Of a DNA stretch of 64,000 nucleotides, positions 12,201 through 22,889 are shown piece after piece (position 1 is the first letter of the stretch; each line of letters opens with the position of its first letter). The DNA is from Antilocapra americana (Eukaryota; Chordata; Mammalia; Artiodactyla; Antilocapridae): assembly GCA_007570785.1 (NCBI GenBank), contig ML662445.1:1414614-1478613 (forward strand), in the 5' to 3' direction. Position numbers and translations under genes: made by a program. The notes beneath the pieces are model-generated. The model searched no databases. It was not told where the DNA came from and was given only the letters and a program-made list of their open reading frames with translations.

Positions 12201-12521
12201 TTCCTTGTCGCTAACAGACACCCAACGTGTGTCAAGAGGAGGCTGGCTTAGTGAGAGCTTGTCCCCCAGCCAGCCTTGAGCATTAACAAGAGGTCAGAAG
12301 GCTGTACGTGTGGCTTCTGCATGTGTGTGCGTGCACACGTGTGCGTGTGTGCACAGGCATCTGCATGTGTGTGCACAGGGTCTTGGCAGGCTCCACGTGT
12401 GCCTTCGGGGCTTCCCTCATAGCTCAGTCGGTAAATCATCTGCCCGAAACGCAGAAGCCCCGGGTTCGATCCCTGCGTCGGGAGGATCCACTGGAGAAGA
12501 AAATGGCTACTCACTCCAGTA
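12201..12521. repeat. Right arm of the inverted duplication
   Basis: Reverse complement of 10324-10624. It has a longer TG/CA-rich segment (about 12315-12375) than the left arm. The SINE runs on beyond this arm to 12611. Confidence 0.9.
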
Positions 12522-12611
12522 TTCTTCCCTGGGAAATCCACGGACAGAGGAACCTGGTGGGCTACAGTCCATGGATTCGCAAGAGCTAGACACGACTTAG
12601 TGACTAAACTA
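12409..12611 (+). mobile_element. SINE, Bov-tA type, full length, spanning the right arm end
   Basis: Starts GGCTTCCCTCATAGCTCAGT, keeps GGTTCGATCCC, and ends GACACGACTTAGTGACTAAAC. The first ~113 bp are inside the inverted duplication; the rest is not. Confidence 0.92.
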
Positions 12612-14314
12612 CCACGTATGCCCTCCGCGTGTGTGCGTGCATATGTGTGCACAGGGGCTTGGCAGTGTGGGTATGATAGCCATAAGTCCAGTTGCAGACA
12701 ACAGACAAAAATGTGTCAGATGCAACGTCCTGGTGATCACCTAATTACAAGAAGATGCCTGTGTTACCTCGGTTCCCAACATCGGGACAACCGACTCTGC
12801 CCAAGCCCTGTCTGAGAGGGAGACTGCGATTCACCTTCAAGAACAGACTTGTTTTACTGTTTCTTCAACACCAGCCTTTCATTTTTTCAGGGTTGATGTT
12901 ACAGGAAAAGGTCAGGGTAATTATTTAGTGGGAAAAATTGTATTTGCCGAGACTTTATTGGTTCTCTTTGAGAAATCTGACTTATTTATGACAGAAGTCA
13001 TTTTAGGGCAGTGGATAGGAGTTATTTCTCTTTTATGACACTTCTTCCTCGGAGTAAAATTGTGCCATAAATGATATTGACAGTGTTACACAGGACTACT
13101 GTATTCTTTTGTATGTTGTAAAACTTTGCTGCTTTACGGTCAAAGTAAAGTTGTGACTGTCGGCTGCTCAGAAAAAAGCATCAGGGTCTTTCAAGTTCTG
13201 AAGAAAGCGTTTAACAGAGTAAAATATGGGGAAAAGAGTTGTATAAAAAGAGGAGTAACCAAATCTTTTATTTTTATATTTCCTCCTAGATGTGGAATCA
13301 GTTTGGGGTCACATTCCATGTTCCAGGCACTAAGCATCCAGGGGCTTCCCAGTTTCTTCTCCGATCTCAGTTCTGGTTGCTGTTGTCCATCCCTCACCTC
13401 AGCGTGCAGTCTGAGTTAACAAATTTCTCAACCTGCATAGATACCCAGATGTATTGCTGTCCTCAGCTCGACAGAAGCTACTGGAAAGCCTGTGACTTCT
13501 GCCTCAAGGAGGAGACACAGCTTCTTAAGTCCGTGTCCCTGGGATTTTCCGACCAATTCTTCCACTTTGGGTCGATGGGGGCCAGACTTCCCTCCAGGGT
13601 CCGGATCAGCCCAGGACCACACTCGGGCTGACCTGAGTCACTCTAATGTCACCGACGGGGCCTTGCAGACTCAGCTCCCACCTGTTTACCAACACAAGGG
13701 GCTTGTTTTAATAACAGTGAATTGCTTTGTGCTGGTTCCTGCGTTCTCACTTCCCTGGGCATGAACACACAGTGAGTGGGATGAGATGCCCAGGGATGCA
13801 CAGAGGGCATTTGGAACAGTGACTGTATTCTCTCTGCAGGTAATGCTGTCCACGGGGATGCAAATAACCATGTCTACACTTCAAAACCTTCACCACAAGA
13901 TGGAGAAATGGACTGGAAAGCTGTGATTATCTCCAGATTTTTAGTTGAGGGAAAGCACACAGGTTACAGGGCGTCCTCAGGACCCCCTGGGAGCGGGAGG
14001 GGAGCAGCACAGAGGCTGGGGGACGCGGCTGCCCCCGAGTCCCAGAAGGATGCGCTGAGCGGAGCCCATGCTGGGCATGGGTGGTGGGCAGTTCTGTGGG
14101 CTCGGGAACCCTGTGGACCTGGGAGTGAGCCCGAGGGCGCTGTGACTGGTGCGTCTCACCTTTACCCTGCGTGGGGCTCATGGGGACGCAGATGTGGAGA
14201 TGCGCAAGGGGAGAGCACGGGTGTTTGTCTTTGGAAAAGCTAAGGTGGAGGAACCGACCTCTCTGAGCCAAAAAAATCCAAGGCTGTGACTCTGCCATGA
14301 AAAGAGTTAAACAA
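12612..14314. other. No gene recognised
   Basis: Contains a 27-bp partial repeat (12639-12665) of 12363-12389. The rest is unique. Frames near 13126-13631 and 13908-14406 overlap on opposite strands and have no recognisable domain. Confidence 0.5.
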
Positions 14315-14863
14315 GGCCATGTGCGGCAACATGGACGGAAACGATCGCGTTTCTGATCATACTGAGCGAAGTCAGAGAAAGACAAACAGCACATGGCATC
14401 GCTCATCTGTGGGGTCTAGCGAATGATGCAGATGAACTCATTACAAAACAGAAACAGAGTCACAGATGTAGAAAACAAACTCTTGGTTACTCCGTGGGTA
14501 GTTGGGGGAGGGATAAATTGGGAGATTGGAATTGACATAGACACGCTGCTGCTGCTGCTAAGTCGCTCAGTCGTGTCTGACTCCTGCGACCCCAGAGACG
14601 GCAGTCCACCAGGCTCCCCTGTCCCTGGGATTTTCCAGACAAGAGTGCTGGAGTGGGGATATACACACTACTATATATAAACCAATAAGAACCTAGTGTA
14701 TAGCACAAGGAATTCCACTGAACATTCTGTAATAATTTATACAGGAAAAGATCTATAAGAGAATAGCTAAGTGTATATGTATAACCAAATCATTCTGCTG
14801 TGCCCCTGAAACTAACACAGCATAGTAAATCAAGTAGACTCCGATATAAAATAAAAATGAAAA
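14315..14863 (+). mobile_element. L1 ORF2 end and 3' UTR fragment, interrupted by a SINE
   Basis: GGCAACATGGACGGAAACGA, TACTGAGCGAAGTCAGAGAA, AGTTGGGGGAGGGATAAATT, ACCTAGTGTATAGCACAAGG and a final AAATAAAAATG-rich end follow the artiodactyl L1 3' UTR. It is split at 14545-14658 by a Bov-A2-type insertion. Confidence 0.85.
14545..14658 (-). mobile_element. SINE, Bov-A2 type, truncated, nested in the L1
   Basis: Plus-strand text begins with the (GCT)n-AAGTCGCTCAGTCGTGTC signature and runs through CCACCAGGCTCCCCTGTCCC to GGAGTGGGG. Flanks ATAGACAC (before) and ATATACAC (after) may be a one-mismatch target-site duplication. Confidence 0.85.
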
Positions 14864-14984
14864 CTTAGAAATCTGAGGGCGATTGGACATCATAGCCCTG
14901 CTGACACCTGCACATCCCTGCATGCTGGACGGGCTGCCAGTCGTGTTACCCACTTCACTGCGCATGGCACGGCTCAGAGCCCTG
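14864..14984. other. No gene recognised
   Basis: Short unique stretch. Confidence 0.4.
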
Positions 14985-15065
14985 CCAGACTGTTATGGCT
15001 AAGAGACCCACCTTGCTGCTGAGGAAACTGAGGTCCGAAGAAACCAGGGGGCCGAGTCAGGCTAT
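14985..15065 (-). mobile_element. Probable MIR SINE remnant
   Basis: GCTGAGGAAACTGAGGTCCG followed by AAGAAACC matches the reverse strand of the MIR core (GATGAGGAAACTGAGGC…). Too short to place its ends. Confidence 0.4.
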
Positions 15066-17361
15066 CTCGGTGGCCTGGGCTTGGGAGAAGCTGTGTGGTT
15101 TGGAGAGCTGTCTGCAGGGTGACTGGGAAGACGGATATCTCCCCAAATCCACGAAGGAATATTTGATGAGCCAGCATAGTGGTTGCCTCTGGCCTGTTTT
15201 ACACGGGGCTTCGTTCTGGAGGTGTGTGTACATGTGGCCTGTCTGGGCCAGGCTTGTTTGCCTTTGAGGTTCCCTGAGAACCCTTGTCTCTCTGTGAGGA
15301 CAGTCTTGTGACGTCCATCCCACTGGTCAGGGCTCCCCAGTCAGACCTCCGCCCTGAATACCTGGCCTGGTGCCCCAAATCCTGAGTAGGTCCCCAAGCA
15401 TGTGGATATTCACTGAAGGACACCTTACTTTTTTCAACAAAGGCATGAACATTTGCACTTGTGGTTCTGGAGGGCTTGTCAAAGTAGTAGTAACATTTTG
15501 GGTTTAGTTGTAACGATAATTCAAAATGGAAATCTTCTGTCTCTTGCTGACAGAAAGCATTCGTGATTGTAAGTCTTTGCTGAACAGAAGGAGAAATTAA
15601 ATGATCTTCTCACTAATAAGTATGGCTGGTTGGATAGACAAAGTTTTCAAAATTATGAAATCTTCTGTTTTGAACCCACCAACATTGGGATTTCTTAGAA
15701 CACACACAGAGCTTGAATGAAAGTTCTTCTGGAAGGAAATTGACTCAGAACTGAGTGCACAGGTTTCTACCAGGAAGGACGAGTGGCTGACCATAGGCTG
15801 GTTCCTCAGCTGCCCTCTGCCACCAAGAGGCAGCTTCAGCTGCTGGTTAGTTTCCCTTTTTGAGTCTCTGTTTCTGTAGGAATTTTATGGAAATACGTGA
15901 CTGCATGTTCTGAAGAAGATTAAGTGAAATGGTGGATGTCAAATCCACAGCCAGGGAAACAAGGTGGTCCCTTCCTGTCCTGGAAGGGCCCCAGCATGGT
16001 GTATACAACTGGCATATACAGCGAGCGTAAGGCGCACAGATGTGGGCTCACAGCCAGCCTTTCTGTGGGTTCTCAAGCATCCCAGGAAGTCAGGGAACAC
16101 TTGTGTCGCTGAGTCTGCCCGCTGGTGTGTCGGGGCTGTGACCCTGCCCACGGGGGCCGGGGCGGGACCCAGGAGCGAATCCCCGCGGCGTTTCTGGAAC
16201 CACCTCTGGCGTCCGGCGCATCTTCAGAGCACGCACGCCGGCTGCGCTCCTTGGAGGTTGGCAGGGATCTGCATACCAGCTGTCCTCTACCATGCATTTA
16301 CAGGTCAGAAGACTCCATCTTTTCTGGTAACGAAGAGTATGAATTTATTTTCCTATGAATTTTTGTCAGATCAGCTTTTCTACTTCTCCCTGATTATTCA
16401 TTTATTAACATCACAAAAAGTTGCAAAAACTGTATGTAGGTGGCATAGGTGTGCAGACGGTGAACTGTGAGAGGAAAGACACCGCAGGAGACGAAAACAA
16501 ATCTCATAAGCACGCATGGCTGACATTACAAAGCCCACAAGTTACCTGTGGCCTGTCCTCAATGACACGCATGCCTGGGGGCAGGGGTGCTGGGGGTGGG
16601 GGGCAGAGGGGACCTCAGCCATACTTGGCCGGGGTTCCTGGGGCACCTGGCTCCATTTTTCATCCTGAGTCCTTTTCCAGTAGGTGACTTCCTCCCAAAG
16701 GCTCACAAAGCTTTTCCAGGATGTGGTACCACAGCCCTGATCAGACTAAGGGCTCTTGGTCTGGGGTTTGCTCCCCTCCCAGAGAGCTGGCACTCCGGGA
16801 GCCCCAGAATGACCCCTATGCCCTCTGTCCCTTCCTTGTATCTCTTTGGCTTCCCTGGTCCTTTGGTGCAGGAAAGACTCGCCGAGACACTGCACTCCTG
16901 CTCATTCTAATTTTTTATATCCTATTTTTCAGTTCATTTGTAAATGGTGAAGTCAGTTTTTTACATAAAATGGTATTTCCTACTTAAAAATTCTGTGGGG
17001 TTAGAGGAGATTTTGTAATACAAAATGCCCACATTTTTTTTTTAACTATGAAAAATAAAACAATGACAGAGTTTCTGCATGCCCATTTTTTGTTGATAAT
17101 ATCTAAATGGACATTACTATGTGCATTTAATACGAAGCAGTACAGAAGCTCTCTCTTTGCAAGCGTCTTCAGGTGTTGCTCACTGTAGCCAGGAGACAGA
17201 ACGTGAGGAGCAGGCTGAGCTGAGGTCGGGGAGGGAGGCGCTCTCAGTCCTCAGCCATCGGAGCATAAGGAAGGACCGCCTGGCAGGGTCCATGGGAGAT
17301 GATGCTTTTGCCTCCCAGGCCTGGAGAGTGGTAATATTGGACCTTCCGTCTGCCACAGTCA
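15066..17361. other. No gene recognised; unique sequence
   Basis: Frames such as 15964-16470 (168 codons) and 16587-16910 are overlapped by frames on the other strand and lack domains or splice context. No exon call is supportable. Confidence 0.45.
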
Positions 17362-17383
17362 TGTGTGTGTGTGTGTGTGTGTG
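17362..17383. repeat. (TG)n microsatellite
   Basis: About eleven uninterrupted TG dinucleotides, then degenerate alternating purine-pyrimidine sequence to about 17406. Confidence 0.9.
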
Positions 17384-17555
17384 CATGTGCACACGTGTGC
17401 ATATGTGGTTCCCAGGGACTCCAGGGAAGGACCGCTTTTGGATTCTTCCAGCTCTCCTCCCGTGGGGACCTCTGTACCAAGTAAAACTGAGCAGGAGCTG
17501 CATCCTGCAGACGGGATGAGGCAGGGTCCCTGGACAGAAGGAAGGAGGCTGATGA

Positions 17556-17832
17556 AGAGGGAGAGACAGGGAGGGAGAGATGGAGAGAGACAAAGACAGG
17601 AGGGAGAGATGGAGAGAGACAGAGAGAGACAGGAGGGAGAGATGGAGACAGAAAGAGACAGGAGGGAGAGATGGAGAGAGACAAAGACAGGAGGGAGAGA
17701 TGGAGAGAGACAAGAGGGAGAGATGAACAGAGACAGGGAGGGAGAGATGGAGAGAGACAAAGACAGGAGGGAGAGATGGAGAGAGACAAGAGGGAGAGAT
17801 GAACAGAGACAGGGAGGGAGAGATGGAGAGAG
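17556..17832. repeat. GA-rich minisatellite with a 76-bp higher-order period
   Basis: The core GGAGGGAGAGATGGAGAGAG recurs about nine times. A larger unit including GATGAACAGAGACAGGGAGG repeats with a 76-bp step (17725 and 17801). The strand is almost entirely purine apart from single T and C positions. All three minus-strand frames and one plus-strand frame stay open across it (up to 341 codons, rich in Ser/Leu/Pro), as expected for a stop-free tandem repeat, so none is called as a gene. A C-rich CCCTCC tract follows at 17844-17864. Confidence 0.9.
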
Positions 17833-17974
17833 CCAGCTGCAAGCCCCTCCCTCCCTCCCTCCCACACCACCCCCTCTCCTCCAGGAGAAGCACACGGGGA
17901 GGCTTCCAGCATGGTGGCCTCTCTGCTTTAGAACCTGCCGGCTCTCCCTGAGGGCCGGCTCCCGCCACTCCTCC

Positions 17975-18172
17975 GCTGTCCAGCGTTGCCCTCCGCTCCT
18001 CCGTGTGGCCGGGCCCCAGGGGTGCGGCAGTGCCTGGGTCCGGGGTGCGGAGCCGCCGGGAGGTGCGAGGCGGGATGCGGGCACCCAGGGACGTGGGATG
18101 CCAGCCGGGTGCTGCCGCGGAGCCGGGCGGCAGCGGCGCGAGCGCTAACGGCTGCTGCTCATTCGCGGCCTC
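17975..18172. promoter_or_regulatory. CpG-dense block, left
   Basis: By eye there are about 25 CpG dinucleotides in roughly 190 bp, far above the flanks, including GCGGCGCGAGCGC near 18130-18145. This is the density of an unmethylated CpG island. No TATA box or conserved first exon was identified. Confidence 0.5.
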
Positions 18173-18545
18173 CCTGAGAGACCCAGTGGCAGATTGCAGA
18201 CTCAATTACTCTCCTGTCAGGTGATTATCCCAGGTCTTAATGTAATCTTCCGCTCACACACACCATATTTCAATTACGGCGGCGATGAAACAAGCTGTGT
18301 ATTCAAATCGCCAATCACCTTATCACTGCTGAGCAATGTCAACTGTAAAAAACGCCAGCTGAAGGCAATTACACATGTGTTGAGAACCGATTATGATGAC
18401 TCTCTGTGGTATTTGTGATGAGCTGGGGAATGTTCTGAAAATTTAATTTAATGACAATATGCTTGCTGTACAATCCATAATACCTCCTGAATCCAGCATG
18501 GGGCTATTAAAACTGATAGGCGCGTATTATCCCTGTGCTGAGAGG
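18173..18545. promoter_or_regulatory. Candidate conserved noncoding element between two CpG blocks
   Basis: About 370 bp of repeat-free, AT-rich sequence between two CpG-dense blocks. It holds three CAATTA (TAATTG) homeodomain-type cores at 18203-18208, 18271-18276 and 18366-18371, an overlapping E-box pair CACATGTG at 18372-18379, and a TTTAATTTAATGAC stretch near 18443. No long frame fits. Conservation is inferred from the look of the sequence and is not measured. Confidence 0.4.
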
Positions 18546-18800
18546 CTGGGCCGGGCGGCGGGCCGATGCCTCTACAGGGAACGCGGGTAATTTCTCCGCA
18601 CATTTCTAACGGCCGGGCCAGACAGCTCCGCTCCAGCTGCCCTCCGAGGGGGTCCGGCGCTGAGTTAAGGTGTTTTCTCCACCGCTGCAGCTCCCGGGGC
18701 CACGGGGGTGCTCTGCCCGCGGCCTGGCCCATCCGGCCCTGGGGCAGGATCCCGGGCAGGAGGAGGGGGCCGCGCAGCCGCACAGCCCTGCCTGCCCTGG
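18546..18800. promoter_or_regulatory. CpG-dense block, right
   Basis: CpG-rich text such as CCGGGCGGCGGGCCG at 18549-18565 and GGGCCGCGCAGCCGCACAG near 18768-18785. With the left block it frames the AT-rich element. The 199-codon plus frame (18566-19165) and 193-codon minus frame (18448-19029) overlap each other and are read as GC-driven chance frames. Confidence 0.45.
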
Positions 18801-19639
18801 CGCCAAGTCTCCTGACGCCCCCTTCTTCCTGTCGGGGCCCCATCTCACACCTTGAACAACCACTCAGAGCAGCTGCCCGGCCAGGGCCCGCAGCTGTAGC
18901 TGGCCAGAGAGTGGGTTTCGTGGCTGAGAGCAAAGGCCTGTCAGAAGGGTCCCTCATGCTGGGCAAGGGGCCATCCCATCTGAGAAGCGGCTGGGCTGGG
19001 CTTCCTCCCAGGTTAGGTGTTCCCTCCACACAGGTCTGGTTCCGGATCCTCAGGACCGGGTGCTTCAGGGGGCGGGAGGGCAGGAGCGAGGAAGGGGAGG
19101 TGGACCCAGGGCTGGGGCTGAAGCCTCCTGAGGGTCCTTCGAGGCAGCTGGCCTGCAGTGATTAGGGGTGAGCGACCCCAAGGCCCTGTGAAGATGCTGA
19201 ACCCAGCTGCCTGGGGCCACCTCTCTGACCTGTAGGCCTGGCTCCCCGAGTGGGTCCTTTGCAGCCAGGCCTTGTTCTCTCGAGAGTCACACAACCGTCC
19301 TACCTGCACAAAGGCAAGACGATCGAGAGGCAAACGATTTTGCATGAAGATGTTGAAAGCCAGCCTATTAATTGAAGAATAAACCTATTATCTGGTTATT
19401 ATCATTATGTACTGCTGTACACTAGTGAACATGTATTCAACACTGTGTATTTCTCTAATAGAAAGTACATTTTTAATTCAAGTGTCTTGTTACTTAATTC
19501 TTTTAATGAGAGAGACCCTCACTGTGACAGCAGGAAGGCCCTGCCTGGAATTTCTCTAGTAGTATTATCACCATCTAACATTGTAAATATATTCTAATAT
19601 TTTCTAATTTTGTAATATTGTAGATATTTTTCCTTATTT
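18801..19639. other. No gene recognised
   Basis: GC-rich to about 19300, then AT-rich. No repeat family named. Confidence 0.45.
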
Positions 19640-19740
19640 ATTTTATCATCTGCCTCCTTTTACCAGGATGTAAGCTACATGAAGACAGGTATTTCTGTTT
19701 TTTATTGCTGAACTATAGACATTCAGTGAAAGTTTGGAGG
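19640..19740 (+). mobile_element. Probable L2 LINE 3' end
   Basis: CTGCCTCCTTTTACCAGGAT, GTAAGCTACATGAAGACAGG and ATTTCTGTTTTTTATTGCTG follow the conserved L2 3' end order (…TAGAATGTAAGCTCCATGAGGGCAGG…). Confidence 0.5.
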
Positions 19741-21732
19741 AAGGATTATGAATCTTTAAGTACCTATTGTTCACCTTGGACCATCTTTGTATTTTGGATC
19801 CTGCAGTGGAAACTCGGTCTGGTATTAAAGTTTTCAATGCTAAATACAATCCCCTACACCCAATCGACTGTAGCTCTGCACAAACTTGCTTCCGTTTGAA
19901 AACCTGATGGAGTGAGCGTCACCTAGCCCTTCTCTAGCTTCTGAACTTCGCTGAGTTCATCCCCAGAGAGGGAGCATGGAGGGGCTGGGAGCCTGCAGAC
20001 CAGGGACAGGTTCTGATTCCAGGGCTAGGATCTGAGCTGGGGAGGCTGGTCGACCTTTCCGAGGGGGCGGAGGTAGCAAGGGTGCCCTTTCCAGGGGTCG
20101 CTAGCGCTCAGGGCTCCTGGCTCCCGTCCGGCGCTTCACCCTCCAGCACCACGAGTGCGCCCCCTGACTGCACGGTTCTGACACTCTCTCACCTGAGCCC
20201 ACGCCCTGGCCGCTGCCTGTGGTAAGCAAGGTCCAGGGAGGCCCGGCTCTTCCACACGGCACAGGAGGTGAGAGGTTATGGAATTTGCGGAAGGCATTTC
20301 TTAAGCTGAGGGACTTATCTCTGAGATTTGCTAGAGTGAGTGAGGTCGGCAGTTGGTGGGTGACTTCATAACAATGAGAATGTGAGGGCTGCTCTCCTTT
20401 AGAAGTGCTTGCTGTAACAGGCACCCCGGACAGATCAGTCAGAGCCGAACGCAAGCAATGTTCTTTATATGAAGTTTATTAAGTGTCGGTGAAAGCATTT
20501 GCGCAGACATAGCGGGAGGGGAAAGCGCATGAAACGGCTGGTTCCTTCTTCACCGCGCTGGCAGCAGTCCTCCCCTGGTCAGGGATGGTTCCTGAGAGCA
20601 GGGCCGCAGGCCTGGGACATCTCGGGGCTGGCCGTGCAGCACAGGCCCCCAGGGTGACTGTGACACCCTCCCCCGCGCCAGGGGGTGTCCGGTGGCTGTT
20701 AGAGCTTCTTGGCTGTTCCCGCTGGGGAGGATGTGCTTCTGGCATCTGGTTCGCCAGCCCCAAAACGTGCCAGGCTGGCGAACCCAGCTGGAGAGATGGG
20801 CGAGCCTGGCTGTGAGCAGAGGAAGCACCCAGGAGGGCCTGGGTCAGCCTGGCTGCTTTCAGGATTGGGACAGATACTAAGTGTTTACAATAGGTTTTCA
20901 TCACCCCCGAGTTTTGGAGTTTTCCTTTGCAACTGTATTTGCTCGAGGGTCGCCCTTGTCTTCCATGCGCTCACTGGCAGGGCAGCCGCTCGGGGTCATG
21001 ATTGTCACTAACGTGGTCTGTGCTGTCCTCTGTCCCCCAGTGCGACCCTCTCCAGGGCCCTGCTCCCCAGGGAGCTTTCTCATCAGGCTGGGGGACAAGT
21101 GCTAGTTTGTGATGTTTCCCCCCCACCGGCCGTTTCCCCCACTCAGGGAGAGTGGAGCCCAAAGGCCCAGAAGGGAGCCTCTGATTCCTCTGAATACGGA
21201 CATAGGCACCATTGAAATGGACTCTCCCAGGGGAGCCGTGGGGGGGTGCCCTGGCTGCCGGGGCTGCTGACCTGCTCCCCCTGCACCAGCCTCCGGCCAC
21301 AGGAGCCTGCAGGCTGAAGGCTGCACCACAAGCCTCCAGAATTCAAATGTCCGGTCCATTTCAACCTAAGAATAACTTGAGGTGCCTAAGTACTTACGTG
21401 GAGTATTCCGTGCAGAATATGTAAACAATGTTCTGTTTTAAACCTGTGTGTTAAAGGACATGGCCCTGACTTGCTGACCTGAGTTAACTACAGGGCATTT
21501 TATAATATTTTGCAGTAATATTCTTGAGAATACTTTAAGATAAAAGAAAAAAAAATCTGATGAATTAAAAAAAATGGACTTTCTGGACACTATGTACTTT
21601 TGTTTATTTAAAAGAAAAAGTGCGTTGTATAAAGACACCAAAAGCAAGCACCTGATTTCTGCATCATTTGGATTTGTTAATTTTATTGTTTTCAAAATTT
21701 TGTTGTAAGCCTTAACTATGCTATTAATTAAC
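19741..21732. other. No gene recognised; unique sequence
   Basis: Several 60-140-codon frames overlap on both strands between 20100 and 21360 without domain similarity. A by-eye CTCF-like core is noted separately at 20674-20689. Confidence 0.45.
20674..20689 (+). promoter_or_regulatory. Possible CTCF-type site
   Basis: CGCGCCAGGGGGTGTC resembles the CTCF core (C-N-N-C-C-A-G-G-G-G-G-C-G-C) with mismatches at the C and final positions. A motif match alone is weak evidence. Confidence 0.22.
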
Positions 21733-21801
21733 CCTGGAGTGCTGCAGTCCATGGGGTTGCAAAGAATCAGACATGACTTAGCAACTGAACAACAACAACA
21801 C
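21733..21801 (+). mobile_element. SINE/BovB 3' tail fragment
   Basis: Only the terminal ~70 bp are present: CCTGGAGTGCTGCAGTCCAT, GGGGTTGCAAAGAATCAGAC, ATGACTTAGCAACTGAACAA, with an (AAC)n end. Confidence 0.8.
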
Positions 21802-22159
21802 TGTTAATATTTATGCTTTTTACAGACATAAAAGAAAAAGCATGCTGTCTTCATATCATATGTGAGGTTAGTTATTAACCTTTTTGAATAAAATATGTGA
21901 ACTCTGTTAATGACACATGTATGAATGTGATAACTGTCCTTATTTGTGTCAATCGCGGATCAAGAAAACAGACATTTGCACTCAAGTATGATCATATTTT
22001 CAAAGACAAGGAGTTGAACCGCCAAATAAACGTGGGACCTTTAGACCAGCCTGTACCACTGGCTGTTTTTCTTCCTATATAATCCCTCACTCAGAAAAAA
22101 ATGCTATCTGATTACAAATTATGTACCTATTCTTACTTCTTTGGCCTCAGGCAGCAGTT
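21802..22159. other. No gene recognised
   Basis: AT-rich unique sequence. Confidence 0.4.
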
Positions 22160-22340
22160 AATTTTTGCCATAGGTCATAGAGGATGAAGCCCCAAAGATC
22201 TGGGAGCTTCTTAATTGCATTGCATACAACTCACTGTCGCCGAGCATCTCGGAGGAGTTATTGCGCCTTGTAGATAATGCGCTTTCCCTGCAAGCCATGA
22301 AATAGATTCTTCCTCTATTGCTATATTAATTAGACGTCAA
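22160..22340. promoter_or_regulatory. Candidate conserved noncoding island
   Basis: Repeat-free and AT-rich but with several CpGs in an otherwise CpG-poor area (TGTCGCCGAGCATCTCGG near 22236). It contains TTGCATTGCAT, similar to C/EBP or POU sites. Conservation not measured. Confidence 0.25.
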
Positions 22341-22889
22341 GGATGTTAGAAAAATTATAGCTTAAGCTTCTGCTCAAAAAATTTAGGCAATATTATAGAA
22401 GAGATCGTGCCAGAACTTACAGGGAATGAATTAACCTTGAGGCAGTTTTGTTTGTTTGTTTCAGGAAGAAAAGGGGGGAAAAAAAAAGAGAATCCTGACA
22501 ACTCCAGCCCTTGGCTCCTCACAGCAGTATACAAGTTTTGATAGAATTCCAGGTTAACTTTGTCAATTCTGGTGTTGTAAAAATGGAATGAATTGGCACG
22601 ACCTGTGGAAGGCTCCGGAAGCTCTGGAAATCTCTGCTCTGGCCGTAGATCAAGTGTACAGTGAGGAAAGGAGGACACAGAGCAGAAGAAGGGCAAAAGG
22701 CGAAATGGTTTGTGTCCATTTAAGAAAAAATCAATAATAGCATAAAATTGATTTAGTGCTTGTCATAAAACATAAGTAAGTGCCGGAAAATAGAGAAAAT
22801 TGAGTCTCGGTTTAATCTGCACAAAAGCCACACTGTACTGATGAAGTGGCCTCGGTGGGGGTGGGGTGCTACATAAAACCTAAAGACAG
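22341..22889. other. No gene recognised
   Basis: Contains a G/A-rich run near 22469-22490. No repeat family or coding region is supported. Confidence 0.4.

Noticed and set aside
13927..14406. 159-codon minus frame
   Set aside because: It overlaps a plus frame, and its upstream end runs into L1 3' UTR sequence.
17180..18205. Long minus-strand frames (up to 341 codons) rich in Ser/Leu/Pro, and a 261-codon plus frame rich in Glu/Arg
   Set aside because: They arise from a stop-free GA-rich minisatellite; three minus frames are open at once and the peptide repeats mirror the DNA period.
18448..19165. Overlapping 193- and 199-codon frames on opposite strands
   Set aside because: GC-rich CpG-block sequence suppresses stops. 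There is no domain and no agreement between strands.
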